From positions 1 to 64,000 of the forward strand of contig NZ_JNXI01000013.1 in assembly GCF_000717055.1 (NCBI RefSeq): DNA of 64,000 nt, read 5' to 3'. Numbering within the stretch: position 1 is the first letter of the stretch; every line of letters starts with the position of its first letter. The translations under genes and the position numbers were made by a program. The notes beneath the pieces are model-generated. The model ran no database searches. It saw only the letters and a program-made list of their open reading frames with translations, and was not told where the DNA came from. The DNA is from Streptomyces iakyrus (lineage in GTDB: Bacteria; Actinomycetota; Actinomycetes; Streptomycetales; Streptomycetaceae). Shown here one piece after another: positions 52,729 through 62,570 of the stretch.

Positions 52729-52762
52729 GCACCGGGAACAACTGAGCACCGGGACCGACTGA
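52717..52762. repeat. 17-bp tandem repeat spanning a stop codon
   Basis: GGGAACAACTGAGCACC occurs at 52717 and 52734, with a partial third (GGGACCGACTGA) at 52751. The first copy contains the TGA of the PAS gene, so extra copies supply backup stops. Confidence 0.75.
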
Positions 52763-52778
52763 ATTCCGTGCGGTGGTC

Positions 52779-53357
52779 CTACCGGGCCGTCAGCCGGCGC
52801 GCGGCCTCCTTCACCGAGGCCCGCAGACGGTCCCGTTCGGACTCGCCGTCGCCGACCAGGATGCGCCGCATCTGCGGGACGACGGCGGTCCAGTTGGCCA
52901 GGGCGGTCAGCAGGAACAGCAGGTCGGCCGCCGGAATGGCGTCCGTGACGGCTCCGCGCCGCTGCCCCTCGTGGAGGGCGGCGACCTTGCGGGCGTAGTG
53001 CTCCTGGCGGTCGGACTCGTGGGGCAGCTCGGTGCTGCCGTACTCCAGGCCCTCCCAGAAGAGCAGGCGCAGCAGCTCCGGGTGGGCGGCGTGGTAGTCC
53101 ATCAGGCGGTCGACCCAGCTCTCGATGTCGTCCGGGTCGACCGGGACGGCCTCGGCGAGGTGGAGCATCTTCTTCTCGAGGACGATCGCGAACAGCTCGG
53201 CCTTGTTGCCGAAGTAGGCGTAGATGAGCTGCTTGTTGGCCTTCGCCGCGGCGGCGATGCGGTCGATGCGGGCGCCGGCGATGCCGTGCCGGGCGAACTC
53301 GGCGACCGCCGCCTCGAAGATCCGGGCCTTGGTGGCCTCGGGGTCCCTTGCTGCCAT
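52779..53357 (-). CDS. TetR-family repressor of the adjacent MFS exporter (SCO4008-like)
   Basis: 192 residues from ATG 53357. Helix-turn-helix: ATKARIFEAAVAEFARHGIA, ARIDRIAAAAKANKQLIYAY, FGNKAELF. The divergent gene is an MFS exporter, with two AACCAAnnnnTTGGTT-type sites between them. In S. coelicolor the orthologous pair SCO4008/SCO4007 is a described multidrug-sensing repressor and its target; orthology is inferred from order and sequence type. Confidence 0.9.
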   Translation of the reverse strand: MAARDPEATKARIFEAAVAEFARHGIAGARIDRIAAAAKANKQLIYAYFGNKAELFAIVLEKKMLHLAEAVPVDPDDIESWVDRLMDYHAAHPELLRLLFWEGLEYGSTELPHESDRQEHYARKVAALHEGQRRGAVTDAIPAADLLFLLTALANWTAVVPQMRRILVGDGESERDRLRASVKEAARRLTAR

Positions 53358-53381
53358 GGGGGAGAGGGTAGCGCGCCGGGT

Positions 53382-53458
53382 AACCAACTGTTTGGTTGAC
53401 AGGGAATGGCGGGGCGGCTCAGACTGTTCCCTCCTTTACCAACCAACCAGTTAGTTGC
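53382..53458. promoter_or_regulatory. Paired TetR operators between repressor and exporter genes
   Basis: AACCAACTGTTTGGTT (53382-53397) is a perfect palindrome. A second site, AACCAACCAGTTAGTTG (53441-53457), is an imperfect version, 59 bp downstream and 30 bases before the exporter start. One probably serves each divergent promoter. Confidence 0.75.
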
Positions 53459-53486
53459 TAGAGCCGACTCCAAGGAGTCCCCTCCC

Positions 53487-54689
53487 ATGCCGTCAGCGAC
53501 CACCACCCCGGTCCGTGGCACCGCCGCCCCCGCGCGGCAGGACCGTACCCCCGCCCCCGGTCTCTTCCTCACGCTGCTCGCCGTGTGCAGCGCGGTCACC
53601 GCCGCCAACATCTACCTCGCCGCGCCGCTGCTGCCGCTCATGGCCCGCGACTTCGGTTCGGCGCCCTCGGCCATCGCCTGGATCGCCTCGGTCGCCCAGC
53701 TCGGCTACGCGGTCGGGCTGCTGTTCTTCGCGCCGCTCGGCGACAGCGCGAACCGGCGCCGGCTGGTCGCCGGGCTCACGCTCGTCACCGCGCTCGCGCT
53801 GGGTGCCAGTGCGGCCGCCCCGGGCACCGCCGCCCTCGCGGCCGCGGTGTTCGTCGCCTCGGCGGCGACCGTGATCCCCCAGCTGCTCGTCCCGCTGGTC
53901 GCCGAGCGGGCCCCCGCCGAGCGGCGGGCCCGGCATGTCGCGGCGGTCATCGCGGGCCTGTTCACCGGCATCGTCGCGGCCCGGGTTCTGGGCGGGCTGG
54001 CCGGGCAGGCGTTCGGCTGGCGGTGGGTGTTCGCGGGTGCGGCCGTGCTCACGCTCGCTCTGGGGCTCGCGACCGCGGTGGTCCTGCCGTCGCGGAGGCG
54101 CCGGGAGGGCCCGCTGTTCGCCGGGCTCGTCGCGCTGCCGTCGGTGCTGCGGAGTTCGCCGGAGCTGTGGCGGGCGTGTGTGCGGCAGGCCGGGATGTTC
54201 GGCGCGTGGAGCGCGCTGTGGACCTCGCTGGCCCTGCTGCTGACCGGTCCGCAGTACGGACTGTCCACCGCGACCGCCGGGCTGTTCGGGCTCTTCGGGC
54301 TGACCGCGAGTGCGGTGGCGCCGCTGGCGGGCGGGCTGGTGGACCGGTTCGGGGCGGCGCGGGTCGTGCGCTCCGCGTACCTGATCGCCGCCGTTTCGGT
54401 GCCGCTGTTCTGGCTGGGCGGGCAGGTGCTGGGGGCGCTGTTCGCCGCAGCGGTCGCCGTGCACGCGGCCCTGGTCGCCTCCCACGTCGCCAACCAGACC
54501 CTGGCCCTGACCGCGACCTCCACCCCCGCCACGGCCAACACCGCCTACGTCGTCGCCGGTTTCGCGGGCGGCGCGGCCGCATCGGCCCTCGCGGGGAGCG
54601 CCTTCAGCCACTTCGGGTGGGAAGGGGTGTGTGTCGTGGCGGGGGTGTGGCTGGTGCTGGGGTGGGGCGTGACCGCCGTACGCCGGTGA
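53487..54689 (+). CDS. MFS exporter (SCO4007-like)
   Basis: 400 residues, 12 helices of the DHA1 type: ANIYLAAPLLPLMARDFGSA, GLLFFAPLGDSANRRRLVAG (motif A) and VAAVIAGLFTGIVAARVLGG. AAGGAG lies 14 bases before ATG 53487. Drug export under control of the divergent TetR repressor. Confidence 0.92.
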   Translation: MPSATTTPVRGTAAPARQDRTPAPGLFLTLLAVCSAVTAANIYLAAPLLPLMARDFGSAPSAIAWIASVAQLGYAVGLLFFAPLGDSANRRRLVAGLTLVTALALGASAAAPGTAALAAAVFVASAATVIPQLLVPLVAERAPAERRARHVAAVIAGLFTGIVAARVLGGLAGQAFGWRWVFAGAAVLTLALGLATAVVLPSRRRREGPLFAGLVALPSVLRSSPELWRACVRQAGMFGAWSALWTSLALLLTGPQYGLSTATAGLFGLFGLTASAVAPLAGGLVDRFGAARVVRSAYLIAAVSVPLFWLGGQVLGALFAAAVAVHAALVASHVANQTLALTATSTPATANTAYVVAGFAGGAAASALAGSAFSHFGWEGVCVVAGVWLVLGWGVTAVRR

Positions 54690-54708
54690 GGTGCTGCCGT
54701 ACGGCGGT
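54672..54708. terminator. Bidirectional terminator-like hairpin between convergent genes
   Basis: Perfect 11-bp arms ACCGCCGTACG (54672-54682) and CGTACGGCGGT (54698-54708), overlapping the end of the MFS gene and 11 bases from the stop of the acyl-CoA ligase gene. Confidence 0.6.
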
Positions 54709-54719
54709 CCGCCGGTAGG

Positions 54720-56387
<1,668 letters not shown>

Positions 56388-56447
56388 GGCGTCCTCCCGG
56401 GGGCGACTTTGCCTACGCGGTGGTAAAGGTTGCGCTGATTCTGCGCA

Positions 56448-56463
56448 CATACCGCGTGGTATG
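56448..56463 (-). promoter_or_regulatory. Palindromic operator upstream of acyl-CoA ligase gene
   Basis: CATACCGCGTGGTATG, a perfect 6-bp-arm inverted repeat of TetR-operator style, 61 bases before the start. The cognate regulator is not adjacent. Confidence 0.55.
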
Positions 56464-56535
56464 TCACTAGGGGCGGGTGATCGATCAGATCACGCCATGC
56501 CGGAGGGTCAGCTCACAAGCGGGCGGAACACCGCC

Positions 56536-57096
56536 TCACTGGCGGACAAGTCCCAGCTCAGCGTCCTCGCGGAGCTTGCCGATCGCCCGGGAGACGGCCG
56601 ACTTCACCGTGCCCACCGAGACGCCGAGCACCTCGGCCGTCTGGACCTCACTGAGGTCCTCGTAGTACCTGAGGACCACCATCGCCCGCTGCCGGTCGGG
56701 CAGCCGCATGATCGCCCGCCACATCGCGTCGCGCAGCGCCTGCTGCTCGGCCGGGTCGTCACCGCCGGGCACCGGGTCCGGCTCGGGCAGCTCGTCGCAG
56801 GCGAACTCGTCCACCTTGCGCTTGCGCCACTGCGAGGTCCGGGTGTTCAGCAGCGCCCGGCGCACATAGCCGTCGAGTGCGCGGTGGTCCTCGATGCGCT
56901 CCCAGGCGACGTACGTCTTGGTGAGGGCGGTCTGCAGCAGGTCCTCCGCGTCACTCGGGTTGCCGGTGAGCGAGCGGGCGGTACGCAGCAGCACCGGCTG
57001 GCGGGCCCTGACGTACGACGAGAACGACGGGTACGGAAGGGTCTGCGCCGCTGGTCCGGCCGCCTTCGAAGCGCTCGTGCAGACGAGTGTGGTCAT
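56536..57096 (-). CDS. SigE-family ECF RNA polymerase sigma factor
   Basis: 186 residues. Region 2 (SFSSYVRARQPVLLRTARSL, DAEDLLQTALTKTYVAWERI) and region 4 (RLPDRQRAMVVLRYYEDLSE, VLGVSVGTVKSAVSRAIGKL) are clear. This belongs to the actinobacterial SigE-like group without a zinc anti-sigma partner. No anti-sigma gene is next to it. Confidence 0.93.
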   Translation of the reverse strand: MTTLVCTSASKAAGPAAQTLPYPSFSSYVRARQPVLLRTARSLTGNPSDAEDLLQTALTKTYVAWERIEDHRALDGYVRRALLNTRTSQWRKRKVDEFACDELPEPDPVPGGDDPAEQQALRDAMWRAIMRLPDRQRAMVVLRYYEDLSEVQTAEVLGVSVGTVKSAVSRAIGKLREDAELGLVRQ

Positions 57097-57229
57097 GGCT
57101 CAACGCTATGAGCGAGGGCACTGCGAGCGGATCGGCCGCAGGTCCCGAAGCGGGGTCCCCCTCAGGTTGTAGGGGTAGGGCCCGCTGCACCTCCTGTAGG
57201 TGGAGCGGTGGACCCGGGGTACTGCGGGT

Positions 57230-58402
57230 TCACCCCTGGGGGGCGGCGGTCAGTACGAGTCCCGACGTAGGCACACCCGTCCCCGCCGTCACCAGGACCC
57301 GCTGCGCCCCGGGCACCTGGTTCACCGCCGTCCCCCTGATCTGCCGGACGGCCTCCGCGATGCCGTTCATGCCGTGCAGGTACGCCTCCCCGAGCTGACC
57401 GCCGTGCGTGTTGAGCGGCAGGTGCTCCCCGGCCACGAAGTCCGCCGCCTCGCCGGGGCCGCAGAAGCCGAACTCCTCCAGCTGTGTCAGCACGAACGGC
57501 GTGAAGTGGTCGTAGAGGATCCCGACGTCGATGTCGGCCGGGGCGAGCCCCGAGGCGTGCCACAGCTGCCGGGCGACCACCGCGGCCTCGGGCAGCCCGG
57601 TCAGGTCGTCGCGGTAGAAGCTCGTCATCTGCTCCTGGGCGCGTCCGGCGCCCTGGGCGGCCGCGGCGATCACGGCCGGCGGGTGGGGCAGGTCGCGGGC
57701 CCGTTCGGCGGAGGTGACGACGAGGGCCTGGCCGCCGTCCGTCTCCTGGCAGCAGTCGAGCAGCCGCAGCGGTTCGACGATCCAGCGGGAGGCGGCGTGG
57801 TCGGCCAGGGTGATGGGCCGGCCGTGGAAGTGGGCCGCCGGGTTGGTCGCCGCGTACTTCCGGCCGGTGACCGCCACGTGCCCGAACGCCTCCGGGGTCA
57901 GCCCGTAGGTGTGCAGGTAGCGCCGGGCCGCCATCGCCACCCACGAGGCCGGGGTGAGCAGGCCGAACGGCAGGGACCAGCCCAGGGCCGCGCCCTCGGC
58001 CGACGGTTCCCGGTGCCGCACCCCGGAGCCGAAGCGGCGGCCCGAGCGCTCGTTGAACGCCCGGTAGCAGACGACCACGTCGGCGACGCCCGCGGCGATC
58101 GCCAGGGCGGCCTGCTGGACGGTGGCGCAGGCCGCGCCGCCGCCGTAGTGGACGCGGGAGAAGAAGGACAGCTCCCCGATGCCCGCCGCCTGGGCGACGG
58201 TGATCTCGGGGCTGGTGTCCATCGTGAAGGTGACCATCCCGTCGACGTCGGCCGGGGTCAGCCCGGCGTCCGCGAGGGCCGCCCGCACCGCCTCGACGGC
58301 GAGGCGCAGCTCGCTGCGGCCCGAGTCCTTGGTGAAGGCGGTGGCCCCCACACCGACGACGGCGGCACGCCCGCCGAGACCGTCCCGCCCTCGCCGGCTC
58401 AT
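57230..58402 (-). CDS. Thiolase-fold lipid-transfer protein (Ltp2-like aldolase/lyase)
   Basis: 390 residues. AAVVGVGATAFTKDSGRSEL and AVEAVRAALADAGLTPADVD start the thiolase fold; HYGGGAACATVQQAALAIAA, ILYDHFTPFVLTQLEEFGFC and LPLNTHGGQLGEAYLHGMNG are typical of SCP-x/Ltp2 enzymes. In mycobacteria and Rhodococcus, Ltp2 acts with the DUF35 part of ChsH2 in retro-aldol cleavage of steroid side-chain CoA esters. Here the two upstream genes are ChsH1- and ChsH2-like, and the start overlaps the ChsH1-like stop by 4 bases (ATGA). The natural substrate in this organism is unknown. Confidence 0.88.
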   Translation of the reverse strand: MSRRGRDGLGGRAAVVGVGATAFTKDSGRSELRLAVEAVRAALADAGLTPADVDGMVTFTMDTSPEITVAQAAGIGELSFFSRVHYGGGAACATVQQAALAIAAGVADVVVCYRAFNERSGRRFGSGVRHREPSAEGAALGWSLPFGLLTPASWVAMAARRYLHTYGLTPEAFGHVAVTGRKYAATNPAAHFHGRPITLADHAASRWIVEPLRLLDCCQETDGGQALVVTSAERARDLPHPPAVIAAAAQGAGRAQEQMTSFYRDDLTGLPEAAVVARQLWHASGLAPADIDVGILYDHFTPFVLTQLEEFGFCGPGEAADFVAGEHLPLNTHGGQLGEAYLHGMNGIAEAVRQIRGTAVNQVPGAQRVLVTAGTGVPTSGLVLTAAPQG

Positions 58403-58782
58403 GCCGGGACCCTCACCGTCACCGTGCCCGTGACGTGCTTGCCGATGCCGTTCGCGCCGGTGACCCGGACGGTCACCGTGTCGCCTTCGACCTCCTCGAC
58501 CGTGCCCGTGAGCACCATCGTGTCGCCGGGGTGGTTGGGCGCGCCCAGCCGGATGGCGACCCGGCGCAGCTGCGCACGCGGGCCGAAGTGGTCGGTGATG
58601 TAGCGGCCGACCAGGCCGTTGGTCGTCAGGATGTTCATGAAGATGTCCGGCGAGCCCTTGCGCCGGGCGAGCTCCGGGTCGTGGTGGACGTCCTGGTAGT
58701 CCCGGGAGGCGATCGCCCCGGCGACGATCAGGGTCCGGGTCACGGGGATCTCCAGGGGCGGGAGGCGGTCACCGGCCTTCAC
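58399..58782 (-). CDS. MaoC-like hydratase (ChsH1-like)
   Basis: 127 residues from GTG 58782, overlapping the previous stop by 4 bases (GTGA). Hot-dog fold with TRTLIVAGAIASRDYQDVHH (hydratase Asp/His motif), GSPDIFMNILTTNGLVGRYI and LRRVAIRLGAPNHPGDTMVL. Together with the FAS1-like domain of the preceding gene it should form a heteromeric enoyl-CoA hydratase for bulky side-chain substrates. Confidence 0.88.
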   Translation of the reverse strand: MKAGDRLPPLEIPVTRTLIVAGAIASRDYQDVHHDPELARRKGSPDIFMNILTTNGLVGRYITDHFGPRAQLRRVAIRLGAPNHPGDTMVLTGTVEEVEGDTVTVRVTGANGIGKHVTGTVTVRVPA

Positions 58783-59693
58783 GGGCCCACCCCCCGGAAC
58801 ACCGGCAGCTCCAGCTCCTCGTCGTACCGCCGGAACTCCAGCCGCACCGCCATGCCGATCCGCACCTCGTCGTACGGCACTCCGACCACGTTGCTGACGA
58901 TCCGCACGCCCTCGGCGAGTTCGACGAGGCCGACCGCGTAGGGCGGTTCGAAGGCCGGGAAGGGCGGGTGGTGCATGACGACGTACGAGTAGACCGTGCC
59001 CTCGCCGCTCGCCGCCACGGTGTCCCAGTCCGGGGAGCCGCACGCGTTGCACCCCGGCAGCCAGGGGAACCTCAGGGCGCGGCAGGCGGTGCAGCGCTGG
59101 ATGAGCAGTTCGTGGCGGGCGACGCCCTCCCAGAAGCCGGCGTTGTCGCGGTTGACGACCGGGCGGGGGCGGCGTTCCACCGGTTTCGAAGACCGGTGTG
59201 CGGGGGCGTACTTGAGGATGCGGAAGCGGTGGGTGCCGGCGAGTTCGCCGCCCGCGCGGACGTCCGTGCGGGTGGTGACGAAGTAGCCGGCCCCGAGTTT
59301 CGTGGTCTTGCGGGCGGACACCGACTCGATCACCGAGTCGAAGGTGATCCGGTCGCCCGGGCGCAGCGGGCGCAGGTACTCCTGTTCGCAGTCGGTGGCG
59401 ACGACCGCGTCGTGGCCCGACGTGTCGAGCAGCGTGAGGAGTTCGTCGTACGCGGCCGTGCGTTCCGGCCGGTGGGTGAGACCGGCCATGGTCCAGGCCT
59501 GGAGCATGGTGGGCGGGGCGATGGCGTCGGGGCCCGTGTACGCGGGGCTGGTGTCGCCCATGGCCTCGCACCAGTGCCTGATCATCGGCTCGTTGACGAG
59601 GTCGCGGCCGACCCCGGTGGCGGCGGCCGGGAGGCCCTCGTAGGCCTTCAGGCGCGCCTCGAACTCCTCGTGGACCTCCGGCTCACCACTCAC
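58779..59693 (-). CDS. ChsH2-like bifunctional protein: MaoC/FAS1-like domain plus DUF35 OB-fold with zinc ribbon
   Basis: 304 residues from GTG 59693. Residues about 8-165 form the hot-dog half (YEGLPAAATGVGRDLVNEPM, GLTHRPERTAAYDELL, DCEQEYLRPLRPGDRITFDS). Residues about 175-300 are DUF35: zinc ribbon CTACRALRFPWLPGCNACGS and an OB fold (GTVYSYVVMHHPPFPAFEPP). First gene of a three-gene overlapping operon. There is no ribosome site and the palindrome at 59698 abuts the start, suggesting a leaderless mRNA. Confidence 0.88.
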   Translation of the reverse strand: MSGEPEVHEEFEARLKAYEGLPAAATGVGRDLVNEPMIRHWCEAMGDTSPAYTGPDAIAPPTMLQAWTMAGLTHRPERTAAYDELLTLLDTSGHDAVVATDCEQEYLRPLRPGDRITFDSVIESVSARKTTKLGAGYFVTTRTDVRAGGELAGTHRFRILKYAPAHRSSKPVERRPRPVVNRDNAGFWEGVARHELLIQRCTACRALRFPWLPGCNACGSPDWDTVAASGEGTVYSYVVMHHPPFPAFEPPYAVGLVELAEGVRIVSNVVGVPYDEVRIGMAVRLEFRRYDEELELPVFRGVGP

Positions 59694-59697
59694 GGTT

Positions 59698-59714
59698 TCT
59701 GACTGTCCGTCAGA
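59698..59714 (-). promoter_or_regulatory. Palindromic operator at the start of the ChsH2-like operon
   Basis: TCTGACTGTCCGTCAGA, perfect 6-bp arms around 5 bases, followed by an AT-rich stretch, and only 4 bases before the start codon. This is the TetR-operator style seen before acyl-CoA genes; the regulator is not in the window's immediate neighbourhood. Confidence 0.6.
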
Positions 59715-59756
59715 TTTATTGCGCCGTCAAGGCCCAGAAGACGCGAGAACGCCTGT

Positions 59757-59844
59757 GCGGCGGTACCGGAGTACCGCCGCTCAGACGTTGTGACCCCACG
59801 AAGCACACCCCACAGCACCCGGGCCGGTGCCGCCGCACCGGCCC
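59757..59844 (-). terminator. Two tandem hairpins downstream of the NepA-like gene
   Basis: GGGCCGGTGC-CGCC-GCACCGGCCC (59821-59844), 7 bases from the stop, and GCGGCGGTAC-CGGA-GTACCGCCGC (59757-59780) further on. Both are perfect 10-bp stems. Confidence 0.75.
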
Positions 59845-59851
59845 GCTCAGC

Positions 59852-60178
59852 TCACCACCACAGCGGGGCGAAGCTGACGGCGGTGTTGTCGTTGCCCTGG
59901 ATGACGGCCGTGGGCTCCGTGCCGTTGACCTGGGCGGTGTTGCTCTGGTTCGAGGCGCCGTCGCCACCTGCCTGCTGCTGAGTGGTGGCCGAGTTGCCGA
60001 AGTTGTCGCCGCCGACGCCGCTGCCGAGGATGCCCTGCTCGGCCTCCTCGACGGCCGCGATGGATCCGTTGTCCGCGAAGGCGCCGTTGTCCGCCGTCGC
60101 GACGCCGGTGAAGAGGGCGGCCGCGAGCGGAAGGGCGGAGACGGCCGCGATGACGCGGGCGGTACGGATGCTTGCCAT
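59852..60178 (-). CDS. nepA: Secreted cell-wall protein (NepA-like)
   Basis: 108 residues. Signal peptide TARVIAAVSALPLAAALFTG ends ATA-DNG, followed by a short Asn/Gln/Gly/Ala-rich mature region (NFGNSATTQQQAGG, GASNQSNTAQVNG, NDNTAVSF) of the kind found in polymerising surface proteins. It has no cysteine. Position beside the SCO4006-4008-like genes matches S. coelicolor SCO4002 (nepA), a SigN-dependent cell-wall protein needed for spore dormancy. The symbol relies on that synteny and should be treated as likely. Confidence 0.7.
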   Translation of the reverse strand: MASIRTARVIAAVSALPLAAALFTGVATADNGAFADNGSIAAVEEAEQGILGSGVGGDNFGNSATTQQQAGGDGASNQSNTAQVNGTEPTAVIQGNDNTAVSFAPLWW

Positions 60179-60546
60179 GTTCTTGTCCCTCCAGGACTGT
60201 TCGGAATCGAGGACGCACCGGCCCCTGGCCGTCGTGCGTGAATCACTGCTGCCACCAGGGAAGTTGGCCGACCGCCCCGGTGCGGTGCTCGACGTCGCGA
60301 GTCCAGAGTTGCCCACCGAATCCCCGGCGAGCCACACCGGAAGCCGCTATTCGCACGCAAGCGTGAGGACAAGTCGATAAACCCCTGTGCGTCACTTCCG
60401 TACCGGATGGGAGCGAAAGGGAGCGTTCGAATCCGGATGCCGCAAGGGATGAAGCGTTCCAGCAGCCTTCCCGGCCGCCGCCCGGCCCCGGCGCGTCGCA
60501 CCCGTTCCCCCTTTCCTTTTTCGAACGTACATACGAAACTAGAGTC
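60179..60546. other. Divergent promoter region, nepA-like gene and Prim-Pol gene
   Basis: 368 bases with no gene. It holds AT-richer words GATAAACCCC (60376) and, just before ATG 60547, CGTACATACGAAACTAGAGTC without a ribosome site, so the Prim-Pol message may be leaderless. No clear SigN promoter consensus could be assigned by eye. Confidence 0.45.
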
Positions 60547-61413
60547 ATGGCCACCACCGACCGGCAGGCCACGACGCTGGCCCTCGCACACGCCCTGTCA
60601 GCCGCCGAACGCGGACTGGCCGTCCTCCCCCTGTCCCGCTCCAAGCTCCCGGCCCTGCGCTCCCCGCACCGCGACGACCCCGCGCCCTCCCCCTGCCACG
60701 GCGCGTGCGGCCGCCTCGGGCACGGGGTCTACGACGCCTCCAGCGACCCGGACCGCATCCGCGAGCTGTTCGCCGCCGCGCCCTGGGCGACCGGCTACGG
60801 CATCGCCTGCGGACTGCCCCCGCACCATCTGATCGGCCTCGACCTGGACGTGAAGACCGGCACGGACTCCTCGGCCGCCCTGCGCGAGCTGGCGCTGCGG
60901 CACCTCTTCACGATCCCGCCGACCGTGGTCGTCGTGACCCCGTCCGGCGGGCGGCACCTGTGGCTGAGCGGACCGCCCGAGGTGGTCGTCCCCAACTCGG
61001 CGGGCCGGCTCGCCCCCGGCATCGACATCCGGGGCGCGGGCGGCTACCTGGTAGGCCCCGGCTCCCGCACCGGCCAGGGCGTGTACGCCGCCGCCCCGGG
61101 CACCGCGCACCTGGCCCCCGCCCCCTGCCCCCGCTCCCTCCTGCGGCTGCTCCTCCCGCCACCCCGCGCCCACCACCCGCTGCCCGCCTCGGCCGGCGGG
61201 CACGGCCAGGGCCTGGTCCAGTTCGTCCTGGCCGCCCACGAGGGCCAGCGCAACACCCGCCTGTTCTGGGCGGCCTGCCGGGCCTACGAGGACGGCATCG
61301 GCCCGGCGCTCGTGGATCCGCTGGCCGACGCGGCCCGGGCCACCGGCCTGTCCGAACGGGAGGCCCGGGCGACGATCGCCTCGGCGGCACGGATGACCGG
61401 GCACCGGCCGTGA
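60547..61413 (+). CDS. Bifunctional DNA primase/polymerase (Prim-Pol) domain protein
   Basis: 288 residues. Prim-Pol motifs are present: GYGIACGLPPHHLIGLDLDV (the DxD metal motif) and VTPSGGRHLWLSGP (the sxH motif), then PNSAGRLAPGIDIRGAGGYL. No helicase domain is attached. Stand-alone copies are common in Streptomyces chromosomes, sometimes plasmid-derived, though no plasmid genes are nearby here. Its cellular role is unknown. Confidence 0.9.
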   Translation: MATTDRQATTLALAHALSAAERGLAVLPLSRSKLPALRSPHRDDPAPSPCHGACGRLGHGVYDASSDPDRIRELFAAAPWATGYGIACGLPPHHLIGLDLDVKTGTDSSAALRELALRHLFTIPPTVVVVTPSGGRHLWLSGPPEVVVPNSAGRLAPGIDIRGAGGYLVGPGSRTGQGVYAAAPGTAHLAPAPCPRSLLRLLLPPPRAHHPLPASAGGHGQGLVQFVLAAHEGQRNTRLFWAACRAYEDGIGPALVDPLADAARATGLSEREARATIASAARMTGHRP

Positions 61414-61449
61414 ACCGGCTCCGCCCATGACCACCACCGAAAGACCTCG

Positions 61450-61914
61450 ATGCACCTCCACGCGAAACGGCCGGCCCTGGCGCTCGCCCGCCTCGTCCTG
61501 GCCTCCGGCCGCCCGGTGGACCTCGCCGAGCTGCGGTTCTCGTCGACGTACGGCGACCTGCTCGACGGCTACCCCTGCAAGCCGCTGAACGACCTGCGCA
61601 TCCGCAGCCTCCTGCACGCCGCCGAGCGGTCCCGCCCGGGCACGCCGGTGCACCTCGTCCCGCCCCGGCGCGAGTACCCCGACCAGTACGCGGGCGGCCT
61701 CGGGCCGGTCGAGGTGCTGCCCGCCGTGGCCTGCCTCGGCACGTTCCACTCGGCGGCCCTGGACCCCGCCCGCGACCCGGTCGCCTACCGCTCGCGCCTG
61801 ACGGTCGTCTGGTTCCAGTCCACGCCCCGCCTGCCCTCCGACTGCGACGCCGATACCGCGCTGCGCGACCTCGACTGGGCCGTGCTGGCCCGGGACGCCC
61901 CGGCGCCCCCGTAG
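61450..61914 (+). CDS. Conserved protein of unknown function (154 aa)
   Basis: Starts MHLHAKRPALALARLVLASG, with a compact central part (STYGDLLDGYPCKPLNDLRI) and an acidic C-terminus. Good codon usage and no signal peptide. It lies between Prim-Pol and DinB genes in the same direction, 10 bases before the latter, so the two are likely co-transcribed. No domain is recognised. Confidence 0.75.
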   Translation: MHLHAKRPALALARLVLASGRPVDLAELRFSSTYGDLLDGYPCKPLNDLRIRSLLHAAERSRPGTPVHLVPPRREYPDQYAGGLGPVEVLPAVACLGTFHSAALDPARDPVAYRSRLTVVWFQSTPRLPSDCDADTALRDLDWAVLARDAPAPP

Positions 61915-61923
61915 GGTCGTCCG

Positions 61924-62469
61924 ATGAGCGCTTCCCGTACGGAACTGCCCCGCTGGCAGTTCGAGTTCACCTGGTCACTGTTCGAGTACCACCTGGAGCG
62001 GCTGGAGCCCGAAGACTTCCTCTGGGAGCCCGCGGAGTACTGCTGGACGATGCGCCGGGGCCCCGACGGCGCCTGGGTCCCGGACTGGGCGGACACCGAG
62101 CCCGACCCGGTCCCCGTGCCCACCCTGGGGTGGGTGAGCTGGCACATCGGATGGTGGTGGAGCGTCACCCTCGACCACGTACAGGGCCGCCCGCCCCGCG
62201 ACCGGGCAGACGTCGTCTGGCCCGGTGAGGGCGCGCCGACGGTCGACTGGCTGCGGGGCCTGCGCGCCCAGTGGCTGAAGGCCCTGGACGACCTCACCGA
62301 CGAGGACCTGGACGCCACGGCCCCGTTCCCCTGGCCGAACGATCCCGGGCACACCGTCGAGCACATGGTGGCGTGGGTGAACGCGGAGCTGATGAAGAAC
62401 GTGAGCGAGATAGGCCAACTGCGGCTGCTGCGGACGGCGTCCGCCGTACCGGTACGTCGACATCACTAA
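61924..62469 (+). CDS. DinB-family protein
   Basis: 181 residues. WQFEFTWSLFEYHLERLEPE, TLGWVSWHIGWWWSVTLDHV (metal His) and GHTVEHMVAWVNAELMKNVS (HxxxH-like) are typical of DinB/YfiT four-helix proteins. Likely a metal-dependent thiol-transferase-type or damage-response protein; the substrate is unknown. Confidence 0.85.
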   Translation: MSASRTELPRWQFEFTWSLFEYHLERLEPEDFLWEPAEYCWTMRRGPDGAWVPDWADTEPDPVPVPTLGWVSWHIGWWWSVTLDHVQGRPPRDRADVVWPGEGAPTVDWLRGLRAQWLKALDDLTDEDLDATAPFPWPNDPGHTVEHMVAWVNAELMKNVSEIGQLRLLRTASAVPVRRHH

Positions 62470-62570
62470 CGGCAGGCCTGTGACCTGCCGCGATGCGTAC
62501 GACGCGGTTCACCCGGGCCGTGTCCCCGGCTCCCGGGGCGCGGCCGCCCGGGTCGTGACATCGTGGGGGC

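Noticed and set aside
60547..61413. Prim-Pol gene as evidence for an integrated plasmid
   Set aside because: No Rep, Tra, Xis or integrase genes are near it, and its neighbours look chromosomal.
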